Shown one piece after another: positions 45,349 to 64,000 of a DNA stretch of 64,000 nt; the stretch's first letter is position 1, and each line of letters begins with the position of its first letter. The translations under genes and the position numbers were made by a program. Origin of the DNA: Gymnorhina tibicen (taxonomy: Eukaryota; Chordata; Aves; Passeriformes; Artamidae); assembly GCA_013399875.1 (NCBI GenBank), contig VXAZ01006319.1:93471-157470 (forward strand), in the 5' to 3' direction. The notes beneath the pieces were generated by a model. The model saw only the letters and a program-made list of their open reading frames with translations. It was not told the DNA's origin and did no database searches.

Positions 45349-48346
45349 GAACAGCACAGCCCCTGCAGGGGACCTCCTCATGGGGCTGGGGCTCACCATG
45401 CACCTTCACAGTATCGGGCCACGGACTTGTCCTCTGCTGCTGGGACCCTGCCAATAGCCCAGGGCACAGAGGAGAGCTGGGCCTCCCATTCCCTCAGCTT
45501 TCCATCCCACAGCCAGAGGGTCCTGAGCATGGGGGGAGAGGCTGTGGGGGCTGCCTTGCAATTGGCCACAGTTGGTTAGACTCCGATCCTATTATGTTGC
45601 CTTTCCTGGTGGCAGGATTGGGACCCCAAGACAACGGATAAGACAGTATCCACCATTTTGGCTTGGCTGGCAGGTGCCACAGCCCTTGGTGTCACCCTGC
45701 AGGCAACTGCCACAGTGTGACCGAGAGGCTGCGCTGTGCTTAGAGGTGCCCAGCGCCACCTCAGCCGCGGTACGGGGGCCACAGCTGTGCCGTGCCTGAG
45801 GGCTCTGCAGAGGCTGGGATTCCCGCATGGATGGGCTCATGGCTGGCTGCCCCAGGTGGAAGAGGTGGCTCCCAGATGCAGGGTCTTTGTTTGTCTGCAT
45901 TTGTCACAATGCAGTGCGACAGAAGTGGCCTTTGCTTACAGACAGCTCCTGCAAACATCCCGTGAGGGTGGGCACAGGAGGCTGGAGATGAGCTCCGTCC
46001 TTAGTTGGGAAGAGGCAGCAAAGTTTTCCTGCCCATTTAGCCCTCTCTCCATGTACCCAGCAGGGCTGGCATGGTGGGCGGTCAGCGTGCAGACAGATGC
46101 GGACACCAAGCGATAAAAACCAGGCACTGGTGAATCCTGATGCTTTACCAGTCTAGCCTGAAAAATCCATTCACCATCATGTTAAACTGCTGCAGCTCAC
46201 TGAATCTGATGAGGTTTGGCTTCCAAACCCAGAGGGAAATTTGAATGTGTATTTTGAATCTCTCTACCACTGAAATGACACTTTTAAGCAGGGACTGCTT
46301 TCAGGAACAACTGCAGTGCTGGTGTGGTCTTGCCAAGACTGAGACTGGCCAAAGCATTGCTACTGCGGTAATGCCGGGAATGATGCTATTATTTAAATGC
46401 TTTGACAGGCCTGAGGTTTCACCTCCTTATTCGACATTTTTCCCATTCTCAGCAATATAGTGAATGAGTGATGAACTCTTTGCCTCCCATTAACCCAAAG
46501 GTCAACGTCCTGTCTGCCCATCTGTCTCTGCAGTGGCATGCAGCAGGTGTCCCAGCATCGAGCAGCGCAGTTCGTACCTAAAAACAAGCTTTAGTTTGGT
46601 GTCTTCCATGTTCTTGCCCCTCCTGCAGTGGTGGGGGGCAGGTGTCCCACAGCTGGCTGCTCCCCAGCTGGCTGCCATCACTTCAGGGTGCCGGGGTGAG
46701 GGGAATACTGTTTTGGGCGAAGGCTGCCGGGGCCGCAGCTGCAGCGGTGCCCCACATTCCTCCACGCCGCCCGCAGTGCTCCGCTCAGTGTGCTGCAGCC
46801 TCCCCACCTCCCTCCGCACGCTGTGCCTGGGCAGCAGCATCGCCGTGCCTCTGGAAATAACCACTGGGAAAGGCCATCCTGTTCCGCCCAGGGAGCTGAA
46901 AAGCTGGAGTGAAATTAGTTCATCAGTAAGTGGGTATCGGAGTCCTCAATGAGTGTCACGGGAAACTCACCTTTTCCTGCTTAGTCACAACACACCTCTC
47001 CCTGCTCCATCAGAAGACACCTCAGTTAATGTCCCAGTGTGCTTGCTCTCCCCTTCCCCAGCCATGCTGGCTTTCAAGCACTAGGACTTCGGAGTGGGGT
47101 GGGGGCTCCATGCCTCTCTGCCTTTAACTCATCATTCCCAGGAAGGCTTTCCAAAGCACCTCCAGCGTTTCCCACTGATCTTCTGCTCTCTACCCAGTCT
47201 TACACCAGGTCTGGCACCAGGCACCGTCAGGCGGGACTGTGCTGACAGTCGTCCCTGTCTCCAGCACAGCACATCACTGTCGTTGCCCTGCTCTGGTGCA
47301 GGTAGAGGTTCCTACACCGTAAGTGTATTTATCTGGAATCCCAGCTCTGCTCCTCACTAGGGAAAAATCTACTGCTGCAGAAAGACCTCTCTACTGGCTG
47401 GTCAGAAAAGCCCCAAAACAACTGAAGTACTTAAATGGTGAGAACATTGTGTACGTAAAAATTCCCCAAAGATTTCTACAACCATCTCTCTATTCCCCTC
47501 TTCCTCTGTACACGGAGGAACAGTCTCAGTTTATTCTCTACCAGGCAACAGGAAAAAGCCTTAATTATTTGATGGAAGAACTTCACGAAGCTTGTAAGCA
47601 CAGCCTTCCCCACCCTGGCACAACTAGTCTGGCTTGGCCCCTTAAGGACTGCTGCAGGGACAGCTTGTCCTGCCTGAGTTGCAGACATGTAAAAAAAGTA
47701 TTTCAAGGTCAAATACTAAAGAAGGGGAAAAAAAGTGTACTTGTTTACCATAGCTGAAACTGACCCTTAATTTTTGTAATCCTTAAGAAACAATCCCTTT
47801 TTTTTGCATGCTTTGCAAGCTTTAGAGGACAGTGCCTCTCGGCCTAACAGACAATGCCTGATGGAAGGGAGGCATTTCACTGACGGGAGTCTACAGAAAA
47901 CAGCCTCCAAGGCTGTCCAGACAGGATGACCCCACAACTGTGCCCAGGCAGTGCCATGTGGAGCTGGTCCCTGTCAACACAGAGAAGACAGGCACAGCTC
48001 TTGCCAGGCAGTCACAGCCCCTGGGGGCCAGGCCAGGCTCAGCCAGAGACTGCACGAACAAACTGAACAGGCTTTTACAAATACTTGCAATGTGCTGCTT
48101 TGCCAGTACCTTTACCTTTGCCTGAGAAGCTACACCAATGCCCTGACACCTGCAGCAGTGAGCACTGCATGGTGTTGCTCCGATGGCCTGTTGCTGCAGC
48201 CCCCTCCAGCCCCAACACCACCCAAAGCCCTCTGCTGCCCCAGCCCAGTTCCCTGCGGGTGCAGCTGTGCGCTGCCCCTGCCAAGCAGCAGCAGCCTGAG
48301 GAAGAGAAGAGCCAGCCAACGAGTCGTTTGAAGGAACAACTTTTTT
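45349..48346 (+). other. STK32A: STK32A 3' flank / probable 3' UTR
   Basis: I found no AATAAA or ATTAAA on the plus strand between the STK32A stop and 48350, so its 3' UTR may run about 3 kb up to the DPYSL3 end. Use of a non-canonical signal would make it shorter. A small GC-rich patch lies near 46.7-46.85 kb. No further gene is supported here. Confidence 0.5.
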
Positions 48347-48799
48347 TTTAATAAAGTGTACAAAGTAGTAAAACTCCTTACACAAGGTGCTGTGACAGCC
48401 GTTACAGAGATGATTCGAGCTCCCCCCTAGGCCTCGTGATGAAACACCAGAGCATTCAGTGGAGATGAATGTGACAGACCCACCTGTCCCTATGAGCTCA
48501 GTGCACCTGCCCTCCCCATACAACATTCTGCCTCTGGCCAGACCCTGCCCCCTCACCTGCCTGGCCGGGTTGCCCTGCAGGCCATTCCCACTGTCCCACA
48601 CCACAGCATCCCACACACGTTCAACACCAATAACACTGAACTGAGCAACCTGTCCGAGCGGCATGCATACAGAGAGGAAGAGCAAAACACAACCCAACCA
48701 AACCCACGACAGTAACAATAACAGAACTTTTAAGGCTATGCAAAAACAAAATGAAGCAACATCTTTAAAGCTAGGTAGCAAGTAGCATTTGTGAAACAT
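47891..48799 (-). other. 302-codon open frame in the probable DPYSL3 3' UTR, coding status doubtful
   Basis: This is the longest uninterrupted ATG-initiated frame in the window, on the DPYSL3 strand and starting 120 bases after its stop codon. Near its start is a hydrophobic stretch (around LLLLLSWVWLGCVLLFL) that could span a membrane. I recognise no domain, the composition is low in complexity in places, and position makes 3' UTR the simpler explanation. It could be a chance open frame. Confidence 0.2.
48346..48355. terminator. Overlapping poly(A) signals on both strands between convergent genes
   Basis: AATAAA reads on the plus strand at 48350-48355 (usable by STK32A). ATTAAA reads on the minus strand at 48352-48347 (usable by DPYSL3). 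The two hexamers share three bases next to a nine-T tract. Two further minus-strand AATAAA hexamers lie at 48838-48833 and 47535-47530. Confidence 0.45.
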
Positions 48800-48918
48800 A
48801 AGGCTTGAGGCTTATCGATTCTTCAGAACAGGTTTATTTCTTTTCATTCTTAAACACCAATGTACCATTTTCTTCCTTTGCTTGAACAGGGATTTTGTTT
48901 CCTCCTCAGCCGGGACAT
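48356..48918 (-). other. DPYSL3: DPYSL3 3' UTR (proximal part)
   Basis: This is the sequence after the DPYSL3 stop on the minus strand. The first AATAAA (48838-48833) would give a UTR of only about 100 bases. The ATTAAA at 48352-48347 would give about 570 bases. Mammalian DPYSL3 has a long 3' UTR as I recall, so the distal sites may also be used. Confidence 0.6.

Positions 48919-64000
<15,082 letters not shown>

Overview
This is vertebrate nuclear DNA, most likely from a bird. The genes are split by GT-AG introns, three CpG-rich promoter-like islands lie between 7 and 21 kb, and the 3' end of a CR1 retroposon (common in birds and other sauropsids) sits at about 62.72-62.92 kb. Introns are short compared with the mammalian versions as I remember them, which favours a bird over a crocodilian or turtle. 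I cannot name the species.

Three genes can be read, in an order matching human 5q32 as I remember it: PPP2R2B (minus), STK32A (plus), DPYSL3 (minus). (1) Positions 1-13.1 kb hold the 5' end of PPP2R2B: one coding exon (12718-12796, minus) giving the B-beta-2 N-terminus of a PP2A regulatory subunit. The sequence to its left is the long first intron, with two further CpG-rich patches. (2) Positions 13.1-20.4 kb are intergenic, AT-rich, with no gene I can support. (3) A CpG island at 20.4-21.3 kb is the probable STK32A promoter. The 12 coding exons run from 23650 to 45348 and give a complete 394-residue kinase with every splice phase closing. (4) Positions 45.35-48.92 kb lie between two convergent genes and hold 3' UTRs and poly(A) signals. 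(5) DPYSL3 exons 14 to 2 fill 48919-62655 on the minus strand (557 codons, numbered 14-570 by analogy with the 570-residue isoform). Exon 1 lies beyond the right edge.

The three products are neural signalling and cytoskeletal proteins: a PP2A targeting subunit, a poorly characterised AGC-like kinase, and a collapsin response mediator protein that is a target of Cdk5, DYRK and GSK3 kinases. The linkage looks like conserved synteny. Nothing in the sequence shows the three acting as one pathway.

I found no undescribed system. The points most worth a second look are the divergent DPYSL3 exon 4 and the His-to-Arg change beside it, the half-conserved B-beta-2 targeting peptide, the CpG-rich patches inside PPP2R2B intron 1, a degenerate 30-bp tandem repeat at 10.46-10.58 kb, an 11-A run in STK32A coding sequence, and a bidirectional poly(A) signal between the convergent genes. 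Comparisons with human proteins are from memory and should be checked by alignment.
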